NCBI GenBank assembly: GCA_001839685.1
Contig: MLAK01001287.1
Coordinates: 1-21,657 of the forward strand
Reading direction: 5' to 3'
Origin: Tritrichomonas foetus
Taxonomy: Eukaryota; Parabasalia; Tritrichomonadida; Tritrichomonadidae
Length of the DNA: 21,657 bases
Part shown: piece by piece, positions 8,071 through 16,778 of the stretch
Layout: each line of letters begins with the position of its first letter
How positions within the stretch are numbered: position 1 is the first letter of the stretch
Made by a program: the position numbers and the translations under genes
The notes under the pieces: model-generated
Told to the model about the DNA's origin: nothing
The model's database searches: none
The model's input: only the letters and a program-made list of their open reading frames with translations

Positions 8071-8658
8071 TCAACATCCACAACCAGATTCATTTTGAAC
8101 TGGTTGCAATCTTCTCGTTTGCTTGCTTTTCATCATCCGATTCGTCAAAATATCGCGTGCTAAAGCACGGAATAATTCCGTCACTCCATCGCCCGTTTTG
8201 GCAGACGTTGCAAAGACCATATAACCATTTGATTCTGCCCATTCTTTCACCTCGTCAAATTCAACCTGCTGTCTTTCAACGATATCTGTTTTATTTGCGA
8301 CAATTACAATAGTCGTGTCTGTTCCCGCAACTTCTGTGAAAGAAGTAATCCATTCACTGAGGTCATCAAATGTCTTTCTGTTGGTCACATCGAAAACGAC
8401 AGCAGCACCCAAAGAATTTCGATAATAGATTGGCCCGAGAGATTTAAACTTTTCTTGGCCGGCAGTATCCCATATTTGAATTTCTATTTTTGTTCCATCT
8501 ATTTCTTCGACGTAAAGCTGATAATTTGCTCCTATTGTGCTTTGTTCGTATTCCTGAAAATTGTGGTCAATCAATTGATTAAGAAGAGATGTTTTCCCGA
8601 CTGATGCATCGCCAATTATGACAACTCTGCAATGAAAAGAATTGGATTCAACATACAT
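8071..8658 (-). CDS. Rab family small GTPase (Rab5/Rab21-like)
   Basis: A 195-aa Ras-superfamily protein with all G motifs: P-loop GDASVGKTS (about 16-24), switch I Thr in STIGANYQL, WDTAGQEKF switch II, NKTD for guanine and TSAKTG. The Rab-type motif LGPIYYRNSLGAAVVFDVT resembles Rab21/Rab5 more than Rab1, but subclassing by eye is uncertain. The C-terminus ends in SGCGC, a CXC geranylgeranylation signal that would anchor it to endomembranes. The first ATG is at 8656-8658; the preceding in-frame TTG is not a plausible eukaryotic start. The switch II Gln is intact, so it should cycle normally. It is transcribed divergently from the membrane protein at 8724, with only 65 bp between the ATGs. 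A role in endosomal traffic is inferred from family. Confidence 0.95.
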   Translation of the reverse strand: MYVESNSFHCRVVIIGDASVGKTSLLNQLIDHNFQEYEQSTIGANYQLYVEEIDGTKIEIQIWDTAGQEKFKSLGPIYYRNSLGAAVVFDVTNRKTFDDLSEWITSFTEVAGTDTTIVIVANKTDIVERQQVEFDEVKEWAESNGYMVFATSAKTGDGVTELFRALARDILTNRMMKSKQTRRLQPVQNESGCGC

Positions 8659-8723
8659 CAATTGTCAACAGATGTCAACAATTAAACGGCCGCTAACTGG
8701 AGTAAACGGTCGTCTCAATATCC
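8659..8723. promoter_or_regulatory. 65-bp divergent promoter with two AAACGG(C/T)CG motifs
   Basis: Only 65 bp separate the Rab and glycosyltransferase-like start codons. The interval contains AAACGGCCG (8684-8692) and AAACGGTCG (8704-8712), two TGTCAACA words (8664-8680) and a 6-bp inverted pair AATTGT/ACAATT (8660-8683). The AACGG core resembles Myb-type binding sites known to matter in trichomonad promoters; that link is inference. Confidence 0.55.
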
Positions 8724-9812
8724 ATGATGTATTCATATCACATTTCATCATTCATGAGATTATTCGGAAAACTCAGATTTAAAAGCAGAAAAAATATAAC
8801 ATATGTTTTCATGTTTTTTATGATTACCATGATTTTATTTATGGTGTTTCCAAAACCAGTTGAAGATAAATTGACAAACAAATCCAATGAAAATAATAAT
8901 AATTCTTTGACAATTATATGTTTACCATATCCAGTAAGTAATGAACACACTCGTGATAGGTATTTAATCACAATGAGTTCATGGCTTTTAACTGCCCCAA
9001 CTACAAAAGTCTTAATTCTTATGCCACCTTATGAATTTGATCCAAATAACATGATAATGCCTTTACTAACAAATTTATTTGGTAACGATAGAATAATATT
9101 TGGGCCTTCTATCGAAACAGATGAAGATGGAGTTCCATTCATCGATGAGTGGTTCATTAAAGGACTCGATGCAGCAGAAACACCACTTATTTGCTGGATA
9201 AATGCAGACATTATTACACCTAAAGGCTGGCTACCTAGAATCAATTATCTATATAACTATTTTTACAGAAATGATCAACAATTTTCTGTGATTTCCCGAA
9301 GATGCGATTTTGATTATCCACCAGAAAGAGCTTCTGAGGTATACAACAACATTTTATATTCAAATGGAACAAAATCTATATACTGGCCTCCAGATTTTGA
9401 TGAAATTGCATCATCTCGATCTCTTCATTCAACTTGGGGAATTGATTTCTTTTTAATTGCAAAAGAACCAATGCAAATCAATTTTGACGAAATTCCTCCC
9501 TTTCATCTTGGAAAATATCGGTGGGATCCATGGATCACTGGATGGCTGAGAAAACACATGCCATTAATTTCGCTTGGAAATGATTTTTGTACATATCATT
9601 TGAATCATATACCCAAAGCAAGAAAGATGGAAGATATCAAAGTGAAAGAAAATTTTGAAAATGCCAAAAGGCATGGAAATTTCAAAGTTCCAAATGGACT
9701 TGCCTCTTATTTTCTACAAGGAAGATATTTGTATCAAAAAGATAAAACAGAGCCTTTAGATAAAATTGATGATTCTATCCCTGAGCCTAATGCCCCACCT
9801 GATTCATCATAA
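8724..9812 (+). CDS. Type II membrane protein, glycosyltransferase-like (GT-A-type fold suspected)
   Basis: A 362-aa protein with a short basic N-terminus, one transmembrane segment at about 26-42 (YVFMFFMITMILFMVF) and a large C-terminal domain, the topology of Golgi glycosyltransferases. Features consistent with a GT-A enzyme are LTIICLPYP (62-70) as a first beta strand, WINADIITPKGWL (158-170) where INAD could be the metal-binding DxD-like site, a WGIDFFLIAK strand (238-247) and GKYRWDPWITGWL (263-275) with an acidic residue before a Trp-rich helix. The tail is Pro/Asp-rich and polar. No named family is certain; a nucleotide-sugar transferase acting in the secretory pathway is the best guess. 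The start is the first of two adjacent ATGs; Met11 (MRLFGKL) is an alternative that would keep the membrane segment. It shares its promoter with the Rab gene. Confidence 0.75.
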   Translation: MMYSYHISSFMRLFGKLRFKSRKNITYVFMFFMITMILFMVFPKPVEDKLTNKSNENNNNSLTIICLPYPVSNEHTRDRYLITMSSWLLTAPTTKVLILMPPYEFDPNNMIMPLLTNLFGNDRIIFGPSIETDEDGVPFIDEWFIKGLDAAETPLICWINADIITPKGWLPRINYLYNYFYRNDQQFSVISRRCDFDYPPERASEVYNNILYSNGTKSIYWPPDFDEIASSRSLHSTWGIDFFLIAKEPMQINFDEIPPFHLGKYRWDPWITGWLRKHMPLISLGNDFCTYHLNHIPKARKMEDIKVKENFENAKRHGNFKVPNGLASYFLQGRYLYQKDKTEPLDKIDDSIPEPNAPPDSS

Positions 9813-10027
9813 TGTATTGAAGCTGGAATTAATGTTTCTCTCATGTATAAATTTATGTGTTTTTTTAATAGAGGTTTTATAAAACTTAATGACTACTTGT
9901 GATTCTTTTATTACTTTTTGAAAACTACCACCAACAATGATTAAATTCTTCATTCTAATCAGTGAAATGACACATTATTTGTTTTATAAAATCTTTATCT
10001 TGGATCATTATTATAATATGACATTCG

Positions 10028-10055
10028 ATCATTTAAAAAATATTTTTTAAATGAT
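10028..10055. repeat. 28-bp perfect palindrome between convergent genes
   Basis: Every base of 10028-10055 matches its reverse complement; each half is ATCATTTAAAAAAT or its complement. It sits between the 3' ends of the glycosyltransferase-like (+) and centrin (-) genes, nearer centrin. A shared 3'-end or transcription-stop hairpin is plausible. The rest of 9813-10101 shows nothing else. Confidence 0.6.
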
Positions 10056-10101
10056 AGGCATATGTGCGATACTTTACATTTATTAAAAAAGAAGTTTTAC
10101 T

Positions 10102-10608
10102 CTATTTAACATCATCTTGATCAAAAGTTCCAAACAACCCTGATTTTTTCATAACTTCGATGAATTCAGCTTCACTTACTTCTCCATCAAAATCACGATC
10201 TGCTTCTTTAATCATTTCACGGAGTTCATCGTCTGTCAGATTTTCACCTAACTCGATGGTTGCAGTTTTCAGATCTTTCAATGAAATCTTTCCATTGTGA
10301 TCTTTATCAAAAAGACTAAAAGCTTTTTTAATTTCCTGAAGTGGGTTACGTTGCAATATTTTCTCTCCCATCATTTCCATGAATTGATTGAAATCAATTG
10401 CGGGAACATTACCGCCTGCGACTTTCTTAATCATTTCTCGAATTTCTTCACGTGTAAGCTCAAAACCTAAAGCCCTCATAGCAACTTTTAATTCTTTGGC
10501 ATCAATCGAACCGGAGCCATCTGTATCGAATTGATCGAATGCTTCTCTAATTTCTTGTTTCTGTTCTTCAGACAATTCAGAAATCGCATGTGACTGAGGC
10601 TGTGCCAT
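10102..10608 (-). CDS. Centrin (caltractin), EF-hand calcium-binding protein
   Basis: A 168-aa centrin. After a short N-terminus come [23 protein letters not shown] and the diagnostic [17 protein letters not shown]-hand 1 (28-39, [12 protein letters not shown]), EF-hand 3 (101-112, [12 protein letters not shown]) and EF-hand 4 (137-148, [12 protein letters not shown]) have complete calcium ligands. EF-hand 2 (around 64-75, GGNVPAID) has lost them, which is common in centrins. The C-terminus [12 protein letters not shown] differs from the short KK(T/S)xLY ending of most centrins. Centrins act in basal bodies, contractile fibres and centrosome-like structures. Start at the first ATG, 10606-10608. 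The divergent spacer toward Raptor carries CGACACGTTT at 10639-10648 and a 21-bp dyad. Confidence 0.95.
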   Translation of the reverse strand: MAQPQSHAISELSEEQKQEIREAFDQFDTDGSGSIDAKELKVAMRALGFELTREEIREMIKKVAGGNVPAIDFNQFMEMMGEKILQRNPLQEIKKAFSLFDKDHNGKISLKDLKTATIELGENLTDDELREMIKEADRDFDGEVSEAEFIEVMKKSGLFGTFDQDDVK

Positions 10609-10763
10609 TTTTGTTCGTTTTTAAAAAGATATTTTGAACGACACGTTTATCAAATAGATAGCCAAATATCAATTGATTTTTTTTTTCCTTTTCCAATATA
10701 AATTCTTTTCAAAATTTTTGGACTTCTCAGAAATTCTTCTAGGATTTTCTATATTATACTGAC

Positions 10764-10784
10764 CAAATAATCGTTGATTATTTG
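10764..10784. promoter_or_regulatory. 21-bp dyad in the centrin/Raptor divergent spacer
   Basis: CAAATAATC (10764-10772) and GATTATTTG (10776-10784) are perfect 9-bp inverted arms around GTT. It lies mid-way in the 398-bp spacer 10609-11006. Other items there are CGACACGTTT (10639-10648), AAACGGTCGCTA (10918-10929) and an initiator-like TTTTTCATTG (10974-10983). The dyad could bind a dimeric regulator; not shown. Confidence 0.4.
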
Positions 10785-11006
10785 AATATTTTCAATTAGT
10801 CAGACTACTTCGACGATATCTCACAACTAGCTTGATAAAAATGATTTTTTTCGAATTTGCCAAGAATTGTTTTATAAATTATGGCGAAAAATCATATAAT
10901 AATAGTTATTCATATTTAAACGGTCGCTAGATAAATTGACATTGAAATAATTGAATGTTTATGAAAAGCAACTTTTTCATTGTGATATTATTTATTCCTT
11001 CTTCAT

Positions 11007-12920
11007 ATGCTTCCTATACCAACAGTTAATCGACCATTACAAAAGCGAAGAAACCCACTTCCAACCAATCGAACACAAGTTGGACCAGCTCAACCCAGAA
11101 TTACTCAGCCCCCTCGAACCAAATGCGCTTTTTGCTTTCTTTGCCTGTTTGACGGCCTCAGAACTCCGTCCATTCGTAGGCTAATTCGAAAACCAAGGAC
11201 TGTCTGCCGGAAACCACTTCTAACTTTTGATCCATCATTTTATGCACCATCCTCAACAGAAGCACTTCAGGATTTATACAGAAATTCCCTAAATTGTCCT
11301 TGCTCAATTTCTGTGGATCCTCCAGTTCAAACAGTAATCAATTTATTGGAACCTAAGGAGGCAGTCAATATCAATCAAAGAGTATTAATTCATTATTTTG
11401 GTCAAGGTTGCCATGCACCAACTACAGATGGATCCCTCTACTTTTTCTCCGAAGATCGATCAAGATATAAACCAATGAAAATTTTTAATATCATAAATAA
11501 ATGTCGATCTCCAATTTGCTTCATATTCGACTGCTCAAGTGCAGCTGCTTTGAAGAGTCAACTTAAATCACAAAAAGACATTTTTGCATTTTTTGCGTGT
11601 GATACAGATGAAGGTCTTCCACTTTCAACCGATGCACCTATGGATCTTTTTTCATCGTGCTTAATTTCTTCATATGATACTGCCATTTGGTGGCACATGC
11701 AACGTCACTCGACTGTTTATGATCAGCCACGATTACCAAACGAAGAAAATAAAGAATTTTTAACTGGATTTTTAAATGCTTTACTTGATGCGATTGCGTT
11801 TGAATCACAATCACTATCAGTTTATAAAGCATATACAGAAGATCCGACAATGGCTGCACTTTTCCGTGGTTTTGTTTTAGCACAAAGAGTTATGCTTTCT
11901 TTTAATATTCATAGTACAGCACTTCCTGACTTACAACAAATGTCTTATCATTCATTTTGGGATGTTTGGGACATCGCAATTGATTGTTGTATCACATTAG
12001 CAACTGATGCTGCTATTTTAATGCTTTTTAATTTATGTATCGAAACATTTGAAACATTTTCATCTCCTGGAATTTTCCCAATTTATGGTTATTTCATCCA
12101 AACTCCTTCAATTTCGGAAAAAGCAGCACTCGAGCTCTTAAAATTCTTGGAAAATAATCCAAACATGATTGATTCCGCTGCTTCTTCAAATCTTCCGAAT
12201 GTTCTCATTAATTTGAGCCATCCAACAGCAACAACATATTTGATTTTGGCTAAATTATTAACTTCGAATCATGCAAGTAACTTTGATTTGAATTTGGGTG
12301 TTCAATTCTCATTTTCAAAAGATATTGAAGTAATTAAAGCTGGAATTCTAACATTCTGTTGCGCTTTAATTAGATGCTATTCACCAAATTATAGCAGAGT
12401 CTCCCAAATTTGTTTTGAACATGCAGTTGATGCAGCACCAATGGCACCTTTGCTAATTGGACTTTTAAGTGAGCGTGGAAATAAACCTGCTGCAATTCCA
12501 GGCATGAATGTGAAAATAGCAGGACTTTTGAAAGACCCACGAGAAGATATTCGTGCCTCAGTTGTATTTTACTTAGGTAGCTTAAGCGACAGAAACACAA
12601 TTCAGCTTCTTTATGGCTTGGAAAATGATCCATCATCACTTGTAAGACAACAGGTAGTTTTTTCATTGACGAAGCTCATGAAAATTGCAAAAGATCAAAA
12701 ATCGATGGAAATGATAAATATTTTATCAAATGATCCATGTGAAAGTGTAAGAAATTCTGTAAATCAGGCAAGAATGAGCATAACTAAGCCATCACCAAAA
12801 GATTTGAGTGAATCATCAAATCCAATTTTCGGATACCTCTTAAAATCCGTCCATACTTCGGGATTTTCAAATGAAAGATACCAAAGCAATATTTTCGATT
12901 ACTTTGGCAGACCACAATAA
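11007..12920 (+). CDS. Raptor-like TOR complex 1 subunit, short form without WD40 domain
   Basis: The 637-aa protein matches Raptor through its N-terminal conserved (caspase-like) domain and HEAT repeats. The RTKCAFCFLCLFDG segment (37-50) aligns with the first Raptor strand. RVLIHYFGQGCHAPTTDGSL (125-144) aligns with the HYNGHG region, and ICFIFDCSSAA (170-180) with the DCSNAG region. FACDTDEGLPLSTDAPMDLF (196-215) is near-diagnostic, as is the later MAALFRGFVLAQRVMLSF. HEAT repeats follow to about 600 (DPREDIRASVVFYLGSLS; DPSSLVRQQVVFSLTKLM). In TORC1 Raptor recruits substrates. Unlike typical Raptors of about 1300 aa, the WD40 propeller is absent, and Gln133 replaces the caspase-like His. 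ATG at 11007 is the first in frame before the conserved region; residues 1-36 are Pro/Arg-rich. The gene is intronless. Confidence 0.9.
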   Translation: MLPIPTVNRPLQKRRNPLPTNRTQVGPAQPRITQPPRTKCAFCFLCLFDGLRTPSIRRLIRKPRTVCRKPLLTFDPSFYAPSSTEALQDLYRNSLNCPCSISVDPPVQTVINLLEPKEAVNINQRVLIHYFGQGCHAPTTDGSLYFFSEDRSRYKPMKIFNIINKCRSPICFIFDCSSAAALKSQLKSQKDIFAFFACDTDEGLPLSTDAPMDLFSSCLISSYDTAIWWHMQRHSTVYDQPRLPNEENKEFLTGFLNALLDAIAFESQSLSVYKAYTEDPTMAALFRGFVLAQRVMLSFNIHSTALPDLQQMSYHSFWDVWDIAIDCCITLATDAAILMLFNLCIETFETFSSPGIFPIYGYFIQTPSISEKAALELLKFLENNPNMIDSAASSNLPNVLINLSHPTATTYLILAKLLTSNHASNFDLNLGVQFSFSKDIEVIKAGILTFCCALIRCYSPNYSRVSQICFEHAVDAAPMAPLLIGLLSERGNKPAAIPGMNVKIAGLLKDPREDIRASVVFYLGSLSDRNTIQLLYGLENDPSSLVRQQVVFSLTKLMKIAKDQKSMEMINILSNDPCESVRNSVNQARMSITKPSPKDLSESSNPIFGYLLKSVHTSGFSNERYQSNIFDYFGRPQ

Positions 12921-13169
12921 ATATGAATATTAGTAATGTTTGAGTAAATTAATGATTAATACGTATTTTTGTTCTATATAATTTACAATATTATAATTAT
13001 TTTTTCTAATCTTTGTCATATGATAATTAACATGAATTTCCAGAGAGGTCATGGGAAATCAGCTCATAACGAATAAACAAGGGGATTTGATTAGCTAATT
13101 CATATATCTGCAATGATGCGTTAATATAAGATATTAAAATGAAATATGTGATGATAACAAAAATATTTA

Positions 13170-13373
13170 CTAAGAAGAGTTATCTCCCTTTGTTTCAGAT
13201 GATGGTCTGTGAGTGTGGCGTTGGCTTCGCCTTTTCTTTGACTTCTTTTCTGTAGGTGGTGGATGTTTTTTCAATGCTTGTTCGACAAAACGAGCGGCTA
13301 TTGATCCGATTGGGTGATCAACCTGTTGTTGATCGAAAAGTTGGAGGAGTTCCTTCTGTGTTGGTACATTCAT
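13170..13373 (-). CDS. Small basic protein, 67 aa, unknown
   Basis: A short ORF with a good ATG (13371-13373) and a plausible two-part make-up. Residues 1-38 form an amphipathic, mixed sequence (KELLQLFDQQQVDHPIGSIA, then RFVEQALKKH). Residues 39-67 are a disordered tail with PPP and a strongly basic patch KKSKKRRSQRHTHR (43-56). The tail could bind nucleic acid or act as a nuclear signal. It is transcribed divergently from the phosphodiesterase with 216 bp between. I do not recognise a family. The codon and amino-acid texture is gene-like rather than random, but size makes certainty limited. Confidence 0.55.
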   Translation of the reverse strand: MNVPTQKELLQLFDQQQVDHPIGSIAARFVEQALKKHPPPTEKKSKKRRSQRHTHRPSSETKGDNSS

Positions 13374-13450
13374 ATTCTTTTTTTTTCCTATTTTTTCAGA
13401 AGAACAATTTTCAATGAAATCAATTCAATTTCTATTCCTGTAGATAAAAA

Positions 13451-13527
13451 AGTGAAAAGGTGAAAACGCTTTTTTCACTATTAATCTGGTCTCATTTCTG
13501 AGTAATCGCCCATTTAAATAGTGAAAA
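13451..13527. promoter_or_regulatory. AGTGAAAA repeats in the phosphodiesterase upstream region
   Basis: AGTGAAAA at 13451-13458 forms an 8-bp inverted pair with TTTTCACT (13472-13479) and recurs directly at 13520-13527, 63 bp before the phosphodiesterase ATG. The loop carries GAAAACGC. The 216-bp spacer 13374-13589 is a divergent promoter. Binding-site status is inferred from repetition only. Confidence 0.35.
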
Positions 13528-13589
13528 AGTTCCTATTATAACTTATCAAAATCTGAGAAATCTCGTTTTTTGTATCAAAAGAAAGAAAA

Positions 13590-16500
13590 ATGAAATCCAA
13601 AATTGTGAAACCAAAAGGGAACACCCAGATCGTTACACCATCATGTAATTGCACAACTCTTCTGACGGCATCGCAACAAAGAGACGAAGCAAGAGCAGCC
13701 CTTTCCATGAATCAAAAACAAATCGCAAATGAAGAGTTATTTGATTTATTTATGGAGGATTCATTGGTTTTGCCACTACACGAAGCTTTTGAGCCACAAA
13801 TTCGCCAAATGTTTCACTCAGAAAAATGCGTTTTATGGATTGATCAACCTGAACAGCAACTTCTGATTTCACCAACTTTTTCATTAACAGCTGGATATAC
13901 AACAAGTATTCCTGGATTTATTTGCAAAACGAAAAATGTGATCCAAGTTCGAGATCCAAGTCAAGCACCTGGCGGCTTTTTATCAGATCCAAGAATTGCT
14001 TCAGCAAATTCACCACAATTGTTTTTCCCCATTTCAACTCTTGGAACAGTTCGTGGTGTTGTCCAAATCGTGAAAAGACAAGGTTCTGGCGGATTTTCTG
14101 AATCTGACATGCAAACCGCTTCATTAATTATGAGGAAATTTTCAATTTATGGTGATTCGCTTTTTACTTCAAAATCACTTTCAAAAATCGCACTTTCATT
14201 ATATTCAGGAAATTGTGAGAAGTCAAATCCACTCGAACTACTGCAAAAACATTTTCATTGTCATAAAGCAGAGCTTTGGCACTTTGATGTTGTTCGAATG
14301 AGTGGCCAAATATATGATCCAAAGTTACACGAAATGATGGTTGTTCAAACTGATGATTTTGGTCTGATAGGTTTTGCAGTAACTTCACAGTCAACCTTAA
14401 ATTGCATTGATGCCACTAATAATGATCATTATAATGAAAAACTTGATGGAATTGTTGAAGGACCTGCACTTTTTGTATCTGCAGCAATGGGAAGAAGAGA
14501 TTGTTGGGCTGTTGCATTAAGGGGCAGAACAAAACAATTCAGCACTGCTGATGAATCACAGCTGAATGCCTTACTTCCTTTTGTTGTTCGATCAGTTGCT
14601 GGTTTTTCAAATAGTGAAGAACAATCCATATTTAATGCACAATTATCAGGTCTTCTTGATGTTGCTGCAATGCTGACATCTTCATTAAATTTACAAGAAT
14701 TAATTAAAACCTTAAAAGAACAAACACAATCCTTACTACAATGTGAAAAATGTGTTTTTCATTTAATTGACCAAAATAAGAAACAATTAGTGAGTCATTC
14801 TGATAATCCAGATGTTCCAAAAAGAAGGAGATATCCAATTTCTAAAGGAATTGCAGGACGAATAGTTTCAACTAAAACCCCAATCAGTATGACTGATCCT
14901 CCTACGGATTCTTATTTTTCTCCTGAAACTGATTCTGAACCTGGATATTTGCCAAGATCTTTATTAGGTGCCCCTGTTTTTGATAGCAATGAAGAAGTTA
15001 TTGGGGTGATTTTGCTTCTCACAAAGATTGAAAATACCTCATTTGATGACAACGATCAAAAAATTTTGATTGCTTTGAATGTTTTTGCAGGAATTGCTTT
15101 AGAAAATGCAAAATTATATCAAACATCAATTAAACTATCTCAAAAACTTCGAAAATTCGTAGAAGTTACTTTACACACGAATCAGGATTCCAGTTTGAAA
15201 CCACTCCTGGAAAATATTATGAGTAATTCCCAAAAAGTTATGCAATCATCAAGAGTTTCACTTTTCATTGTTGATAATTATCAAAATGGATTGTCATTGT
15301 ATTTAAATGCAGGTGAACCTAATAAATATGGTTCAATTTTTGCAATTGATGCTTTAAATTTAGGTGAAATGGTTATGTTTGATAAAAGTGCCATTATTGA
15401 ACGAACAAAAACTGAAGATGAAAATGATGATCATGTAAAACTCGAACATTTAACTGGGGATTCAAAAATTTCAAAAATTTCGAGTATTTTTGCCGGTGAT
15501 CAATTGAAGCCTGTTTGTCCATCATCAATTAAGCGAGAAAAAATTTGTTGTATTCCACTTTTTAATAAAGAAAATGTAATTCTAGGCGTTTTAGAGAATC
15601 ATTTTCTCGGAGAGTTAAGTGATGATGATTTAGCCTTGGTTGATTCATTCGCTGCAATTGCTTCTTTAGCTTTAGAAAAAATACAAATTAAAGAATTAAC
15701 GATTCTTGGATATGGTGAAATTGATTTATCTGATTGGATAACTCAAGATGAAGTTAAGAAATTTAATACACCTGCAAAGTTAATGCTTGAAGATGCAGAA
15801 AAAATCTTTCTCGGTGGTTTTAATGCTTCTAAATTTGATGGAATTGGGTTATTCAAAGTCATTTTTAGAATATTTTCATATTTTGGTTTAATGGAAGAAT
15901 TTTCGATCACCAATGAGTTACTTTTCAAATTTTTAAGTGAAATTCGTTCAACTTACAATAAAGTACCCTATCATAATTGGCGTCATGCTGTTGATACTAC
16001 ACAATTTATTGCTTATGAAATTGTGAAAGCAAATATTCAAAAACTTCTTTCCAAAAAAGAGCTTCTTGCTTTATTTATCGCTGCACTCTGCCATGATGCT
16101 GATCATGATGAATTTTCTAATGCAATTGATGATAAATCTGAAAATTCTTTAGGGATTTTATATCAAAGCCAAAGTGTTTTAGAAACTCATCATTGCTCAG
16201 TTGCAATTACAATACTGTCTAAAGATGACTGCAATATTTTACATCAATTTGAACCTGAAGAAAATAAAGAAATATGGAATATTATAATAACTTTGATTTT
16301 GTCAACTGATATGGCACAGCATTTCCATGTTCTTGGTCAAATGAGTGAACTTGTATCAAAAGGTGAATTCGATTTGGAAGAAAAGAAAGAACATCGTCTT
16401 ATTTTTATGCAAGTTTTACATAAATGTGGTGATCTGGGTGCGGCTGCAAGACCATTTGAAATTGCTGACCCTCTTAAAGACTTCATATGTGAAGAGTTTT

Positions 16501-16778
16501 TCAGACAAGGTGATTTAGATAGAGTTGTGGGAATTGTATACACTCCTCCTCATTTGAAAGACAGAGAACATCTTGATAAGAAAAAAAGTCAAACTGCTTT
16601 TTATTCAAATGTTTGCATTCCATCATTTGAAGTAATGGCCAAAGCTATGCCAAAACTGTATTGCAATGTTGATCAAGCAAAGAATAACTTAAACGAATGG
16701 AAGAAGAGATTCAAAGCAGAAAAAGCGCAACAGGAGCTTGATGCAGAAATCCAAAAGCAAGCAATGGAGGGAAAATAA
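13590..16778 (+). CDS. Multi-GAF-domain 3',5'-cyclic nucleotide phosphodiesterase
   Basis: A 1062-aa class I phosphodiesterase. The region before the catalytic domain reads as four tandem GAF-like modules at about 50-190, 195-340, 352-510 and 518-700. The third is canonical (YPISKGIAGRIVSTKTPISM; SLLGAPVFDSNEEVIGVILL), the others divergent. The catalytic domain occupies about 725-1045. It has the proton-donor His795 and metal His799 in YHNWRHA, HDADH (835-839) for the metal site, and STDM (905-908). The second-metal Asp948 lies in CGDLGAAARP, EEFFRQGD follows at 968-975, and the invariant purine-binding Gln1001 lies in KKSQTAFYSN. All residues expected for cAMP/cGMP hydrolysis are present; nucleotide choice cannot be read. 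No membrane segment is seen, so it is probably cytosolic. The C-terminus is a charged helix. GAF modules probably bind cyclic nucleotides or another small ligand and regulate activity. Confidence 0.93.
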   Translation: MKSKIVKPKGNTQIVTPSCNCTTLLTASQQRDEARAALSMNQKQIANEELFDLFMEDSLVLPLHEAFEPQIRQMFHSEKCVLWIDQPEQQLLISPTFSLTAGYTTSIPGFICKTKNVIQVRDPSQAPGGFLSDPRIASANSPQLFFPISTLGTVRGVVQIVKRQGSGGFSESDMQTASLIMRKFSIYGDSLFTSKSLSKIALSLYSGNCEKSNPLELLQKHFHCHKAELWHFDVVRMSGQIYDPKLHEMMVVQTDDFGLIGFAVTSQSTLNCIDATNNDHYNEKLDGIVEGPALFVSAAMGRRDCWAVALRGRTKQFSTADESQLNALLPFVVRSVAGFSNSEEQSIFNAQLSGLLDVAAMLTSSLNLQELIKTLKEQTQSLLQCEKCVFHLIDQNKKQLVSHSDNPDVPKRRRYPISKGIAGRIVSTKTPISMTDPPTDSYFSPETDSEPGYLPRSLLGAPVFDSNEEVIGVILLLTKIENTSFDDNDQKILIALNVFAGIALENAKLYQTSIKLSQKLRKFVEVTLHTNQDSSLKPLLENIMSNSQKVMQSSRVSLFIVDNYQNGLSLYLNAGEPNKYGSIFAIDALNLGEMVMFDKSAIIERTKTEDENDDHVKLEHLTGDSKISKISSIFAGDQLKPVCPSSIKREKICCIPLFNKENVILGVLENHFLGELSDDDLALVDSFAAIASLALEKIQIKELTILGYGEIDLSDWITQDEVKKFNTPAKLMLEDAEKIFLGGFNASKFDGIGLFKVIFRIFSYFGLMEEFSITNELLFKFLSEIRSTYNKVPYHNWRHAVDTTQFIAYEIVKANIQKLLSKKELLALFIAALCHDADHDEFSNAIDDKSENSLGILYQSQSVLETHHCSVAITILSKDDCNILHQFEPEENKEIWNIIITLILSTDMAQHFHVLGQMSELVSKGEFDLEEKKEHRLIFMQVLHKCGDLGAAARPFEIADPLKDFICEEFFRQGDLDRVVGIVYTPPHLKDREHLDKKKSQTAFYSNVCIPSFEVMAKAMPKLYCNVDQAKNNLNEWKKRFKAEKAQQELDAEIQKQAMEGK

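Noticed and set aside
10951..11184. Plus-strand 77-codon frame overlapping the start of Raptor
   Set aside because: It begins at TTG, is in a different frame, and the Raptor-conserved residues (RTKCAFCFLCLFDG) are in the frame starting at 11007.
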